From Chaetoceros tenuissimus (taxonomy: Eukaryota; Bacillariophyta; Thalassiosirophyceae; Chaetocerotales; Chaetocerotaceae), in contig BLLK01000045.1 in assembly GCA_021927905.1 (NCBI GenBank), forward strand, positions 186,001 to 250,000: a stretch of DNA of 64,000 nucleotides, read 5' to 3'. Within the stretch, counting starts at the first letter, position 1, and each line of letters opens with the position of its first letter. Shown piece by piece: positions 32,278 to 46,804 of this stretch. Below the pieces are notes generated by a model that saw nothing but the letters and a program-made list of their open reading frames with translations, was not told the DNA's origin and searched no databases. Made by a program: the position numbers and the translations under genes.

Positions 32278-33540
32278 ATGGGTAACGAACCATCTCATGA
32301 ATATGACGGCTGTGCAACACTAGGCTATAGAGTTCTAGGAGTGCAGCCAAATAGTCCTGCGAGTAGAGCAGGCTTGGTATCATTCTTTGATTTTCTTGTA
32401 GGAGTGAATGGACAATTACTCTTTGATAATGGCGAAAGCGGAGATTCGGAATATTTTGAAGATTTGGACTTTGTAGCATTTTTAAAAGAGCATGTTGATC
32501 AAGAAATAGAGCTGTTGGTTTGGAACATCAAGAATAAAACTCAGCGTTTCATCAATTTGTTTCCGACGACGAATTGGAATGGTACAGGTCTGCTTGGTGT
32601 AACCATTCGTATGGACGATTATATTACTACTGAGGAAAATTTGTTGCGTATCTTGGAGATACAACCTGATTCACCTGCTCAAAGAGCTGGGCTTTGTGCC
32701 AAGAATGATTACTTGCTTGGGACGACTATGGAATCATTTCATACTGAAGAGATTCTTGGTGACGTTCTTTATGAAAATGAAGATCAGGAATTGGAAATTT
32801 ATGTTTATAACACGGAAACAGATGTGGTAAGAGTCGTTACGCTTTTGCCCAATCTAAAATGGGGCGGACAAGGTTTATTAGGGGCAGAGGTTGGAAGAGG
32901 TTACCTACACAGATTACCGCAGACATGTAGAAAAACTCTGGGAACTTCATTTGAACGAAAGATATCGACGAGTGATCACGATCATTTTGTAGAGATTGAA
33001 TCTTTGAAAGATCCAGATAATTACATGGAAGATGATTCTATTGCAACCGATAGTGAAGCAGATGAAACCTCAATTGTAAGCAAAAAGTCAAATGATTTGA
33101 CTGTAGATACTTCAGTCAATGGTGAATCTTTATTGAACATAGAAAAGAGTGAAGAAAGTGAAGGTGACATTGCTGAAGCTTCCAAAACAGAGGAATTAAA
33201 TGATGTCGCAATATCAGCTTCTCAATCAAACGATCAGAACGAAATTCCTCCTCCACCACCTGATAGTGGTAATATCCCTCCTCCGCCACCTGATGATGAT
33301 GCAATCCCTCCTCCTCCATCTGACAAGAATATTCCACCACCACCAGCGGATGAACAAAAGGAAGCTTCCATCTTACCTACAAATACAGACGAACAAGTTT
33401 TATCATCCCAGCCTCTTCAATTTGCGCCACTGCCGTCATTGGGAAATGGAATGAATATTGGAAATCAAAATTTTGATTCTGATTTGCCTCCGCCTCCAAT
33501 TTCCTCTGCTGTGGAAGATGATGATGTCGATTTGAAATGA
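32278..33540 (+). CDS. Golgi reassembly stacking protein (GRASP)
   Basis: Single exon, 420 residues. Start at 32278 gives MGNEPSHE, an N-myristoylation site at Gly2, as in GRASP55/65, which anchors it to Golgi membranes. Two PDZ-like GRASP domains follow: the first with GVQPNSPASRAGLVSFFDFL, the second with LEIQPDSPAQRAGLCAKNDY. The C-terminal half is acidic, Ser-rich and carries repeated IPPPPPD segments that may bind EVH1, WW or SH3-like partners. The role is Golgi stacking and unconventional secretion in the family. It ends 63 bp from the stop of the dynein gene, tail to tail. Confidence 0.9.
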   Translation: MGNEPSHEYDGCATLGYRVLGVQPNSPASRAGLVSFFDFLVGVNGQLLFDNGESGDSEYFEDLDFVAFLKEHVDQEIELLVWNIKNKTQRFINLFPTTNWNGTGLLGVTIRMDDYITTEENLLRILEIQPDSPAQRAGLCAKNDYLLGTTMESFHTEEILGDVLYENEDQELEIYVYNTETDVVRVVTLLPNLKWGGQGLLGAEVGRGYLHRLPQTCRKTLGTSFERKISTSDHDHFVEIESLKDPDNYMEDDSIATDSEADETSIVSKKSNDLTVDTSVNGESLLNIEKSEESEGDIAEASKTEELNDVAISASQSNDQNEIPPPPPDSGNIPPPPPDDDAIPPPPSDKNIPPPPADEQKEASILPTNTDEQVLSSQPLQFAPLPSLGNGMNIGNQNFDSDLPPPPISSAVEDDDVDLK

Positions 33541-33603
33541 ATTAAAACGCAGAGTTAGGTCGTAATAGATATTTTTTCTCGTTATAACAATCCATTTCTA
33601 GAT

Positions 33604-36600
33604 TTATTCACTAGTCATTACTTCTTGCACAATTGAAACCTTCTTCAGTACGGACTTGGCTATTGCTTCTGAACGCGCGACTTCAGCTGCTCCATCCAAA
33701 CCAATCCAGGTCGGAGGTGTGTATTCGCTAAGAGACTCAATCCAAGAAAGACATTCAGCCATGGATGTGTTATCTGGAAGACAAGGAGCATCATCAGTGT
33801 CTACCAACTTGAAATTGACATCGAAACTGTTTGGTACAAAGAGACTCGAGACGAGATTATCAAGTACCTTTTGATCAATATCCTTAGTGATTCGGCCTCC
33901 AAAAATACTTTTACATAATGTACTACGAAGAGCATCCCAAGGTAGCTTATCAGGGTCTGTCGTAGACTTGCCACCAGATGCCTTATCTAGAAGCGAATCA
34001 ACCACGTCTAAGGCATGGAGAGCATCAGCCTCTGAAAATTCGTAGGCTTCTGTCCACCCGGTTGGGATGTATCTCAATCTCTCTTGTATGACAGCATGCG
34101 TCCACCCTAATAGCATATAGAGGCGATTTCGTACTGGATTGACATATCTCTCGCTTGGAATGTTGGATACGAAACGAGTGAGAGATGCTTTCACACCAGA
34201 CGGTGCCTCTGCGACTATGACGTCACTCAATCGAAGAAGAGATGTAGGAAGCTTAGGATTGATCTCACTAGTCATGAACAATCTGAAGTTGTCATTGACA
34301 CTATTTCCAAGGCTTTGTAGCTTTTTGACAAGAACATTCTCTAGCCATTCAGTACAAAGGTGACAGTTTTTCAAAAGTACCCATGTACCTCTCTTGGAAG
34401 CAGTGAGTACCATGCGTTCGGCAGTTGAAAACCCTTCAGCAGAACCCATTGCAACACTTGCTAATTCGTTTTTACCTTTTCGTGCCATAGCCTCGATACG
34501 ACCACTCACATCATGACCAGGAGCACTACATAGTAACAGAGGATGTTTTGAATCAATCTCCTCTTTTGTTACTTGCACAAGATCATTCAAGCCTCTTCCG
34601 TGCCATGGGAATGCATCTCCAAAAGCATTAGTGATGAATTCCGAAATAGACTCGATATTCAGATCATCTTTAGGTAGCTCATCTTCACAACCATGAAGCC
34701 GTGAGAGTAACAAAGCAAAGACCATCTGGTCCTCTACAGTAAGTGCACGTCCAAAGCGTGCCGCAATCTCGACAAAGAGAGCAGATTTAATACTTCCAAG
34801 TCTGTTCTCTCCAACGTTCTCAGAGAGTACCTTCTTCTGTGCACATTCTAATGCCTTCATGAAAGCCTCAGCGCTGAATTCATACAGAAAACTGAGATCG
34901 CGAAGAGACACCAGTAGAACAAATAGTGATCTACATAGTTCACTGAGTGGCTCGTACTGTCCAATTGCTTGTTGGACCTTTTTCATCACTGTTGCGCTAC
35001 TAGCAATCTGCTCTTCTACTTGAGCACCCTCTTTCATGAGGAATTCCATCCCATCAACTACTCGGTCGTCATCTAGAATACTTCCCTCTACTGCACTGAT
35101 CTTGGAAAGCATCTGCTCCTCAAGCTCTCTCAATCGTACTTGCTGTTCGCCCTGAAGCTTTAACAAGTTAATTCTTTGTTCTTCAATCTCTGGCTTGTCC
35201 ATCTTTAAAATCAAACTTAGACTTTGGCTCTCAAGACTTGCAGGTGTCACAGTGAAATTGATCAAAGTAACACGACTACAAATATCTGGTGTTAATTTCA
35301 CCGCTGGATTCTTAGTTGTAAGAATAATTTTGAACTTTGGACTAAAGTCGACATCTTCAGTTCCGATTCTTACTAAAGATCTCCCTCCAGTTCTCTGAAT
35401 TTCCTTATTCAACAAAGGATTCAGTACAGGATCGATGTGTTCGACATTTTCAACTAATAGAGTGGTTCCAAAACGAACAGCGCCCGCAAGAGTTTTCATG
35501 AATGCATTGTCAAGGAAACTTGTCTTTTGGATCTTCTCATTTTTGAATTTGTTCATCAAAAAGTCAATGGCCTGTCCTGATGGGTCGATGATTAATGGAA
35601 ATCTCACACAATTTTCCAAGATAACTCCATTCTCTAAACTGAGAGAATCTGATGGTATGCCAAGGGATTGCCAATGAAGACGCTCAGAAGCCTTACTCAG
35701 CACATCCACCATAGACAAGTTAGGTCTGAAGTCTATACCAACCAAGTCAATGGTCTTTTGCCATTTCTTCATAAGTGTGATTCTTGATTTGAAGTCAAAG
35801 AATCCAGAATACGTCAAGAAAGCTGCCATGATAAGTCCATCTCCAATCAAATTCTGGATTTCATGTTCGAAACCCTCTGAGGACTTCGACCATCTATCGC
35901 TCTCTTTGCTTAAACTGTTGATTAAGCTCTCAGCTCTAGTGACTTTTTTAGTAACAAGTTCCATCTCTCCTTTGAGGGATTCAACATCACGAATCAATTT
36001 GGCGTAATCATTCTTGTAGGAAGAAATAGACTTTTCCAAATCTATGACCTCTGCTTCTAGAACTTCCTTTCTATGCACAGCTTCCTCGGCCTCAGACTCC
36101 AGCCTCGCTACTTCTTCTCGTAGAGGTTGCACTCTATTGAAGACTGTAGAATATTTCACTTGAGATTCTGCCCATTTGTAAAGAGGTCCACATGCTTTGC
36201 TCGACTTCATGACCGCTTCGTAAGAAAGGGAATCATTACCATCTAAATACTTCGAAGTGACTATTTTCACTTGCTTTGGACTCAAAGTATCCGCTGCAAA
36301 ATTCAAAATACTAGGAATGAACTCTGTTTTACCCAGTAATTTACGAACACTTTTCCATTCGAGATCCTTTTCTCCCAGCATGATAGCAATACATTCGAGT
36401 GTAGACTTTACATTTGGTGGTGGATTCAATAGATTTCTGACCTCGTCTAGATCTCTCTTCTTGATCCCTTTCACTGCAGCTTGAGCCGATTTCAAAGCAG
36501 GCTCTGCTTCATCCAGATCTCTTTGTGCTTCTGCTTTTCGAAGAGCAATTGCTTCACCTTGCTTTGCAACTTCGAGGCTAGTTTTCTCTGCTTCTCCCTT

Positions 36601-39600
36601 TCGCTTTTCGGCCTCGTTCTGATCACTGACCATCTGTTGTAGTTTTTGGTTGGCAAGTTCTTCCTTTTGACGCAACTCTACTTTCTTCGTACCCAACGCT
36701 ACCTTAAGTTCAGCTACACTTTCTTGTGTTTGACGAAGTTTTCCAAGACCGGCGTTGACGTGTAATTGTTGATCCTCTATTTGTTCTCTCATCTTTCTGA
36801 CATTTGCGACAAAATTATGAATCAGTGCGAGGAAATCTCTTGGAGAAACAAAGGTTCTAGATTCTGAATTGTGCATCCCTGCGGTATCCTTAGCGACCTG
36901 CTTTGCCCTGTTATGAATATTCACAAGAGCTGCAACTACCGCATGTCTGATACCATTTGTAGTATTACTATCAAAAATAGAACCTACTTCATTCATGATA
37001 ACTTCGCCATCTCCAATACCCCACGACCCACCTGAGTTTTCACTGTCGCCCATATCAAGCGTTTTTGTAAATTCTTTACCTACTTCGCCAAGAGCTTGAG
37101 TAGACCAAGTACCGAACCAATCCACGACACAACGGTTGAAAAGAGCTGGACTAGTAGTTGACCGAGTCTTCCAGTCTCCACCACTTGGATTCATTGTGAA
37201 GACGACATGAAGATTTCTCTGAACAATAGCCGTAAATCTGCGCCACAACTCCTCTTCGCTGTCGATAATCACTCCACTTCGACTTTGACTATCTCGAAAA
37301 TTGTTGATTAATGCAGTGTAGTCGTCGCCTTCAAAAAGACCTGGCACTTCTCCAGATGCAAGAAGCGCATTCATTGCTTCAAGGAATCCACTACCAAGTG
37401 CATTGGCCTCATCAAATATGAAACAGATCTTTTCACCATCAATACCAACTCTTCTCATGACTGTTTTAAGATCTTCATTGAAGTCGTCAAGGTCGTACTT
37501 AGAATGCGCTTTGATCTGAAAGATGCTCAAACCATTCATCCAGGCTACAAATTTGCTCAGTACTGTCTTTCCCGCGCCTGAGTCTCCAACCAAAAGGCAA
37601 TGGCCCATTGGTTGTCTCAGAACACGATCAATCTAAGGATAATAAAAAGGATTTGATGAGTACATCATGAATTCAGCTATTTCTAATCACAAGTAGACTT
37701 ACTCTCAAAATGTGGTCCAGGACTTCATCAAAGACAACAAGAGGAACGTCTAGCTCCTCTTCATAAAATACGGACAATCGAGCTGCAAGGAATGCCTTCA
37801 ACTCTTCTCTCTCTACGCGACGAGTATCTTTGCTCATCCAAGAAGAATATAATAGAGGTCTTGCAAGAGCAGATTCAAAATTAACACCAGCAAAGTGCTT
37901 CTGAGCAACTTTATCAATTTCCTCTTCGCACCAGTCCCTCTCTTCCTGTTCTACTAGTCGATCATGAAATAAACGAAGTGCCTCGTGAGCCCAGATGCGA
38001 ACTAACTCATCCTTTGTCAAGGCGTCTATGTCGACAATTGCCTCATAGATGCCTCTGACCCACCTACTTAATTCTCTCGGTGAATAAAAGTACTGAGGTT
38101 GCATATCTGGTCTGAACTTTGCTTGAGTTTCACAATAAAGATCAACCATAGCGTTAGTTAACGCATCTGTTTCTCCACGAAGATTTGGGAACAACTTCAA
38201 CATTCCTCCATTGAAGGTCCTGTAAATTTGAAGTAGTGAGTCTCTAGCCGGGAAATCGACCAATATAAGAGGAGCATGACGTAAAAATCTTGAGCTCATT
38301 ACAACTCTTCCAGCATCCGTTGGAGGATTACATGCACCAACAAATTGGATACGATTGATCTTAATCCATGTATTGTCTTCTCTCCAATAGCCACCCTGCT
38401 CAACTAGCTGCCTCATAAACATAATTACTCGCTGTGTTCCATACGCATCATTCTCAGGAAGATTTATTTCGTCACAGAAAACTACTAGCCAAGTATTTGT
38501 GCCAAGACTTTCGCTTGGTTCTAGAACAATGTCCTTGCCCTTTCTTACAGTCTGACAATATTGCGAAAACGTTTTTAGAATAATTTCAGGTGTGGTTCTA
38601 CTAGAAAAATTCAAGTTCGCCATTACAATTCCTTGCACTGACTGTAAAACGGATGTCAAAGTCATTGTTTTACCTGAACCCTGGGTTGAAAGAATGAGTG
38701 ATGTTATGAGTAAAATAACAAAATAAATCAAAAATGAAACGTACCGGAGGTCCACATAAAATCAATGGCATTCTACTTGACAACCAAGCTTCTAATACAT
38801 CGGAATGACGAACAGTATCAGTAGTTGTAATGACAACATCACTGGCAGTAACTTTGTGACTTTCGATCTCCATTCTTGGTACACTTTCTGCCCACATTTC
38901 GTACTCGCCATCTTCAACTCGCACACGATAGTCTGAAACACTGCTGACTGGACTTGGAAGTGTCAGTCCACTTTTTTCAACGAGCATATCTGAGAATTCT
39001 TGTCTAGAAGACCATGGAGTACTTCCTGCAAATGACCATAAGAGAGAATGTAGCAACCAACGCTTGGAAAAGTTATCCATGTGATCACCAGACATTGGAA
39101 AGTCAGGGTGATTTTCGTCATAATCAATTGCTTTCGCAATACCCTTCGATAGAAGTGCTTTCAAAGAAGCGAGTAGTCTCTCCCGAGTCGGGGTCATAAT
39201 GTGTGTTTGAGCCATAGAGAAAGTAACAGCTTCCTCGAGAAGGGAAGGTTCATCTGCATCTTCTGTAACCAAGTAGCTTCTAATTGACTGCAGGAATTGA
39301 GTTTGTGCCGCAGGAATTTCTGTATTAATGCCTGAAATATCTTCCTTGCTCAAGGCAAGATACAAATGTTTAGCTGCCATTGATGTAGTTACAGTATGTT
39401 CACTGAAGTAAACCATTCCGCATCTGGAAACAGTTGCTGGTGTAGCTTGTTGAAGACTATCTACCTCTAGCAAAATTCTCATATTATCAGGAATGCTGAG
39501 ACGCTCGCCGCTAGGAAGTGTCAACAATTTATTGTCGTCTAGTACACTGTTGAGATTTTCAGCCCACTCTGGGTCGACATCTCCATCAAAGACGATGTAG

Positions 39601-42600
39601 TGTCTTTTCTCAGACTCTCCCTTTTGGTTTGCTAAAATCGTTCTTAGAATACTGGTAAACACTCCATCAGTCCATTCCATAGTCGTCCCATCAAGGACAC
39701 CATAAAGACTATTCTTGTCCATTGCCTTGGCATCAATGATGTACTTTTCGTTCTTGATTCCATCCATTTTTTCCAATCCTCTAAGAAGGACAGTGAACGC
39801 AGAACTTTTGCCAACTCCACTTGGACCGACAAGCATGACACCATGCCTCATATCAAGAACTTGCTTCAGCTGTAGAATCTTTTGAGACCAGTCGTCCTCA
39901 GGTACATAATTCAAAGATTCACAGATCGCCTGTAAATGTTGTTTCAAGTTCTCGTCTTCCATTTTAGCAATAGTACATCCAGGGAATACTTCGTTCAAAA
40001 TAGATGGGAATACATCTAGATCATCTGCGACAAGCTTTGGCAGAATATTGTTACAAGCGATTTCAACCATAACCTTCGTTTCGGTTTCCGCAATATCCTG
40101 GACAAAAGAGTCACCTTGTTCTTCAATCAATTTACGCTTTAGACCACCAGCACTAATGAGAAGAGATTTCAATGCACGTAGACTAAAATCGTAGTGACTT
40201 TGACTCGTCATCTGGTCCTGGCATAAATTGAAAAGATGTACAACTTTACTTGACAAGTTTTGCGCAGTAACGATACCTTGAGAGTACAACATAACTTGCG
40301 CGATGAGCCTTGAATCAGGCTTGACCATTGCTACTGCACGGAATAAGCTTTTGAGATTGTCTGGCAAGTTACTTCTTCCTGCATACCCAGGATTCATAGT
40401 AACAAAGATTCCAACATTTTCGTGGAGTCGAATATCTCTACCAAGGAGTTCAATACTCTGTTGACGCTCTATGAGTCCACGTTGAATAGTGAGAATCTGC
40501 TGCGATACTGCAGACAGGATTCTTTCTTCGAGACGGTTAAATTCATCGAAACAACCCCAAGCTCCAACTTGACAGAGTCCACAAAAGATTCTACCCATCG
40601 CACCGAAATCAAATGCCTCGTCACCTGCAAGTATCAAGAACGGAGCGATTAGCATTTTTAAAGTTCACATGTATTGGAAATGAAAATATGGCACACTTAC
40701 AGTTCATGACAACAACAAATCTACCAAGCTGTGCACCCAAAGCTTTTACTGTTTCAGTTTTACCAGTTCCTGCCGGACCAAATGGATTACCTCCCATCCT
40801 GTAGTGAAGGGCCTGTGTCAAGGTTAGGTAGCATCTGTCTGTCAGCGGTGTTTGAACCAGTCTATCACCAATACCAAGATATTCAAAACCATAGTGAAAG
40901 TTGGCATTAGAAAGAGAAATCTGGAGTTTTTCGGTAAGCTTCTCTGCATCTGGATTATACTGAAATCGTAGATGATAGAGCCATCTGAAATCTAGAGGAT
41001 CATTGACCCCCTCATCGATCAAAGTACGAGTAACATCACGCTGATGAACCAATTCAGTAATCAACTGCTCAAACTTCTTTCTTGAATCAGCAGGTAAGTC
41101 AGTCAAAACAGTCTCAGCCATAATCTCGAGTTTACTTTCGATAGTTGAAAGGACTTTTGTGAGAGCTTCTTTACTCTGTCCATCCTCATGAAGCGCAGAG
41201 TCGACACTCATACTCCAGTTTACCAAGGAAGCAAGAATCATTACTTGAGCAGGGAATTCACTTGCCCATTTAATGAAAACTGCTTTGCTACTTTCGTCTT
41301 GAGATGACAGTGAAGAAGAAGAGTCTTTCTGGACAGCATCGAAGAGAAGATGAGCAAGAGTCTGTTGCATACCATCTTCAAGTTGCTTCAACCAATCTTT
41401 CACAGGTGATTTTGATACAACTTCAATTGCATTGTGAAGAGGTACAACTTCACCATCTTTGCTAACCATAGCATCAAAAAACGCCACAACTCCTTCCTTC
41501 AACTTTTCTGTATCCATACGGAGACTGGAAATACCAGCAAACATCTTACCAACATGAGCAAGAACTTTGCCCGGTTCACCTGAATTCCCAATAATTTCTA
41601 GCAAATCGTCGTCTCCAAGAAAGTAAAATCTACTGAAGTCAGAGCGTTGTTTTGCAAGGTAATCTCCAAGAGCTCTCTGAATAGCTACCATCAAATTTTC
41701 AAGTCTTTCAAGTGTTCGTTGAAGATTTTCTATGTTCAGTGCTTCCATAGCAAATGGACGGCTTGACACCCGCCTCATCAGAGCAACAAATTCACTGTCA
41801 ACATTTCGGAATCTTGACCATTCAGTTGGCAGTTGTGCTTTTATATCTGCACTTCCGAAAAATATACCTTCCAGATAAACCCATCTTCTTTGAACATTCA
41901 CCCAGGAGTCGAATGCACTGCGGAGTTTTGTCAGCCTTTCTTCCCATAGCTTTCCCTCTTCCTGGAATTCTCGCACTGCTCTGTAATACGGAGAGCTCTT
42001 CATCAGAACAAGTCCACCAAGATGATCGTCGAGGGAAGTGAACAAATTGTCCCAACCCTTGATGAGCCTGATGCGATTTTGATACAGAACAAGCTCCAAT
42101 TTTTCCTTCATCCACTTATCGCTCACTTGGCCCAAGAATACCTCAAGAGCCATTTCACCTTGTGCGATAGCCAGGACTTCATGCAAATCTTTCTTTCTGT
42201 TGACTACCCCTCTATCCCAGAGTACTCCAAGAGTTAAGTCATTCAAAGTGCAGTTGACCCCTAATTTGGTAAAAATTGTTTTCCAATGTCTGTCTTTCAA
42301 AGCGTCTGTTTTAAGATCATTGATGATCCCATATCCAGAAAGGAACTGTTTGATTGTATCATTAAGACTAGAAAATGCATCAAACTGGCGCACTTTGTTC
42401 GGAAATGAACGCATTTCTACAAAAGAAAAAAATAAGTGGTGAGGTTAAGTAATGAGACCAATAATAGTACGGCAGATAATTTGTTTCCTTACCTTGCATA
42501 ATATCTTCAAGCTGTTTCCGAATCTTTCTTGCACTGACAGAAGCCCATGGCGTTTCTTTCACTTTTTCAAGCGCTGCATATGGCTCATTCATTGCATTCC

Positions 42601-45600
42601 AAACTTCTTTCAAATCAACTAATTCTTCATAGCAAGTACTAATTGCACTGTTACTGATAGCAACATCCAGATTTAGAGCATCCTTTGCTTTTAACAAGTT
42701 ATCATCATCGCTTTTCATTTTCTTCATCGTAAATTCATACTTCGATAGTAACTCTAGAGCTTCAGAAGGTGGAACATTTCCACGAAGAGGTTTCTCCTCT
42801 TCCCAATTTGCAAGTAGCTCTTCCATTCGTTTGTCAATCACCTTATCTTCAGAGACAATGCGTGTTTGAAGTAACGGAAGCTGGTCATCCATAGCACGAC
42901 TTCTCTTCTTGAGAATCTGCTCTAGATGCTGGTATTGACCAATCAGTCTGCTACCTTCTAACCAATTTGAACCAAAAGAATGGCGTTGGCGTTTCAGCAT
43001 TCTTTCAGACTGCAACAAACTATCGACATCTTTCCCCCATTGTTCTATCTTTTGTCTGGTGTCTTGTACGAGCGTGACCCCTAACACAATATCTTCAGTG
43101 GAAGCTGCTCCATCAAGTACAATATCTTCCAGTTTGTTCTTGGTTGTGGAAACTTCATCATGAAGCTCAACAATTTTCTCTCCGAGTACCTTGGCGTAAC
43201 AAGTTTGGAGTTCCTTCTGCCACGAATCGTACTTCAAATTGATTTGAGACTGAACCTTGTCAAACTTGATAGCGATTGGACCAAAATGAGATAAAACATT
43301 TGTGGAATCTAGTGTACTTCTCGCTTCATTTGCCTCGTTAAGGACAGACTGCCAAAGATCCATGTCACTACCGATAGCACTGGCAACATCCACGACACGG
43401 GTGTCCCAGAGGGTTTGATATGCAAGCCACTGACCCACAAAATCTGAAGCAGAAGTCATGTGTATTTCAATCGCACCGTACGCACGGGCAAGCTTGTTTT
43501 GATCAATTTCATGTACCAAGTGACTAAAGGTTACATTACCAGAGCTTGCTTCTTCTGAAGCACTGAACACTTCAAAGCGACCACTTTTCGGACTCTCAAG
43601 AGAACAAACAACTCCCATATATTGATGCAATTCTTCTAGAAACAGTGTTCTGACATGTGGGAGACAAGGCGAAGCTGCTATTTCTTGATTCTTTAAAACA
43701 ATATCGACCGCGATTGCACCAATTTTGGCTTTTTGGGAGTGCTCTCTATCCTCCTTCTTCTCCTCCTCACTTGCGTCAGATTTCCTTTCATCAAAAGTAG
43801 ATATCCAGATATCCAGAGCTAATTCTAATCTCTGGCATAGTACCTTGTTCATCTTATTCTTCACAACTGCGACCCAAGAATGGAGGTCAGAATAACCAGC
43901 TAAACTAAGTTCGTCGACTATCTGCTGCATGTTGCTTACAACAGTTGCAAACGCCTCTCGTTCATACTCTACTTCAGCCAAAGACATCAAATGATTTTCC
44001 ATTTTGTTACATGCACGAAGAAGAACCTCAACACGCTCCTCAAAACGAGAAACAAGCTCACAAATGCTTGCCACCCAGTCACTCAATTCCTTTGCACCCC
44101 AACGAACTCTTCTAGAAGTTGAAGATCTAGGATTGCCTGTTAGTGATACACCGAAAGCTTCAGCAATGGAATCCTTGATGCTATTCAAGTGAGAAATTAC
44201 AAGTGGTTCCAACTCCGGAGTGATAAGTTCTCTAGCCACTGCATATGATCTCAATGCACCCTTTAAAGCCATTGCGTATGGATAGCGCTCTAAATTTTCT
44301 TCGGATGCTAGTGCAAGAGTACGAGGAATATCGCGCTCGAATCCAAGCCATTTCAAATGCCTGATTTCTCTAAATAGACATTCAAACTTCTCATCATAAT
44401 TGACCTTTGCCACAAGCATTCCATTTGCGTTATCCCTCTCCACAGTGATTGGGTAGGTACTAAGGCGTGTATTTGCTGATGTCGCTTCCATTCGCATTGT
44501 TTTTTCCCAGTCAGAAACCCAACTTCGGAAAAAAGACTTAGCATCAAGTTTACTTAAGAGCTCATCACCACTACGACGAAGTTGTCTACCTTCTAAATGT
44601 TGACCCCAACCTTTCCCAAGAACATTTTCCATACGCTTCATAAGTGCAATTACCTGTCTTTCAATTTGCTTTGCCCACAATATCTTTCCTGAGACAGGGG
44701 GGATTAATCTCGCTTGAGAAATTCGAGATGCAGACGAAGATTCATATTTTTGAGTGAATTTTGTCTGTAATCTTTCGATGGCTTCAGTGACGGTTACAAT
44801 GAGTTGCATCTGAAATTCTTTCACAGCATTCTGCACTCTGGTACGTGCAAGAAGAGGATTAAAGCGACCAAATACATTGAACATATCCTCGGCATCCTAT
44901 AGCGAGAGTTTTATCGGTTAGAAATACCTTTCAGTAACAAGGTGAAAACTATGAATGAACATACTTACTTGACAAGCAGTCAATTTTGAGCGCAACAATC
45001 TAGCCAGACGCTCCTCAACTGCGTCGATTTTGCGTTCGTAGCTCTCAAGTGCAGCTTCAAATGCAACTCTTCCATTTTCAGAAAGATCCAACACATCAAT
45101 AGTCGCAAAGATAGAAATAGGGGCATCTTCTACATCACGTATTGCCCCCGCAGCAGAAAATCCCTCTTCACCTTCGCCGTCAACATCTTCACCAACCAAA
45201 ACTTCTGTGACGACAGATCTAAGCTTTTCATGTTGGGAGCGAAAAGCATGAATAGCCTCAAGTCTTTCCTTAATATCCAAATGATACAACTTCAGATCTT
45301 GAACAATCTGCGCTGGGGTTTTCTCTCCACCCAGCCCTCTCTTTCTACCGAAATCAAGAACAAATTCGACGAATCGACTGTGTAAATCTTCAAACCTGAT
45401 GAAGATATCTTGAGTAGGTCCGTATATCTCAGCCTCGTATTTGTCGTAAGAAACCATAATGATCCCATTTGCTTTGTATTCATTTCTCAAAGTGAAATCA
45501 ATTCTATTCGCCAATGTAGCAGTACTTGCTTCTAACAAATCCACAACTTTGAAATCGTAATATCTTGACTGTCTCACCTTGGGCAAATGATCAAAAATTT

Positions 45601-46804
45601 GTTCCATGGCACTCATGATCTGATCCCAATTTCCAGCTGATGCAAGGCTTTCAGCCGGATAGCCCTTCAGGAAATTATGAACATCATTGACGATAGCCTC
45701 TGCTGACTCCAAACCGGTGTTATTCTCCAAGGCAATTGTTGTTACAAAACGTTTTGCGGACTTCAATAGCATGATTGTCAACACAGTTGAAGGTTTCGAG
45801 AGTTCATCACGGATGTGTTGCAAGGCGGAATTCAAATTAGACCAATAAGATACCTCATCCAAATCGCTGGAGCTAAAGGTGTGAGAAGAAGGCAAAGTAG
45901 TCACTTTGCGAATCAAATTGATCCAGGAATTAACTTTTGCCTGTACTTCATTGAGAAATGTATCGTCATTCAAATAATCACTGAGACCAAGAGTTTCCAA
46001 ATCAATCTTTGTATCTACGCTCAGATCCATGGCTTGAAGAACAGGATGTGTTTGCAAGAATATCTGCGGGATCGAATGGAGAGTAGACTGACGAGCTCTA
46101 GAGAGCGTAAGATCCAATTCACGAATCTTAGTTTGCAAATTCGACAAAACATCTGATCCAGCAGCTACTGTACCAATTGCGTCGCCGTCATCACTCTTCT
46201 TTTCCGCAGACATTGCTTGGATAGTTGGAGCAAAGCAATGTCTTGCATACAGCTGCAATGTAAGAAATGTATCAGATGTATTATTGCCTTCTGACCCAGA
46301 ATTTTCCTCTTCCATATCTAGGTCACCATCAACACCTTCTTTGCTCTTCTCCTCTTCCAACTTGAGAGGTGAAATGGTCATACATTGAATCTGATGAATA
46401 TGTTGAATAGGTCTAGAAGAAGAATTTACAAAGACGATAGCACCCAAGTTATTTGCATCAAATGCTTCTGTAGACGCAAGAACATTTCCTGACGACTTTT
46501 GAATCCAACAAAAAAGTCTTGGTGCAATTGGCTTCAGTGTTTTGTTATCATCAGAATTTTCAGGAGTTTGTAAAAAGTCATTTATAGCCGTTTGTGATAC
46601 ATCGTCTGAAGATATCTCTTTCTGAAGATGCAGTTGGCATGCCCCTCTGCATTACATGATGTAAAAATCCAAAGTTAGAATAATACAATTTATAATTTCA
46701 CTATAGATGTGCTGTCTTTGTTGACATGAAAAATAGACAATTCGAGCAGATCCACGCAAGAATTCACAGACTACTCACCGAATATAATCCGAAGGCAATA
46801 GCAT
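33604..46804 (-). CDS. cytoplasmic dynein heavy chain, short C-terminus
   Basis: Exons 46779-46804, 44969-46646, 42493-44896, 40701-42416, 38745-40624, 37703-38680, 33604-37632; all junctions keep frame; 4236 residues. It is the minus-end microtubule motor. The tail and linker occupy roughly the first 1900 residues. AAA1 has GPAGTGKT near 1920 and the Walker B CFDEFNRLEER. AAA2 has VGPSGVGKSS near 2210. The AAA3 P-loop GPPGSGKT is split by an intron near 2568. AAA4 has VGDSGAGKT near 2910. The stalk and microtubule-binding region (DEVRNLLNPPP, ACGPLYKWAESQVKYS) and AAA5-6 follow. GRSNLPDNLK and the AAA1 sequence are of the cytoplasmic, not axonemal, type. The protein stops soon after TPPTWIGL, so about 300 residues of the C-terminal domain of animal dynein are missing. 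The first coding exon is only 26 bp. Confidence 0.93.

Noticed and set aside
33604-46804. Axonemal dynein heavy chain
   Set aside because: AAA1 and linker sequences follow the cytoplasmic type, and axonemal signatures around the P-loops are absent.
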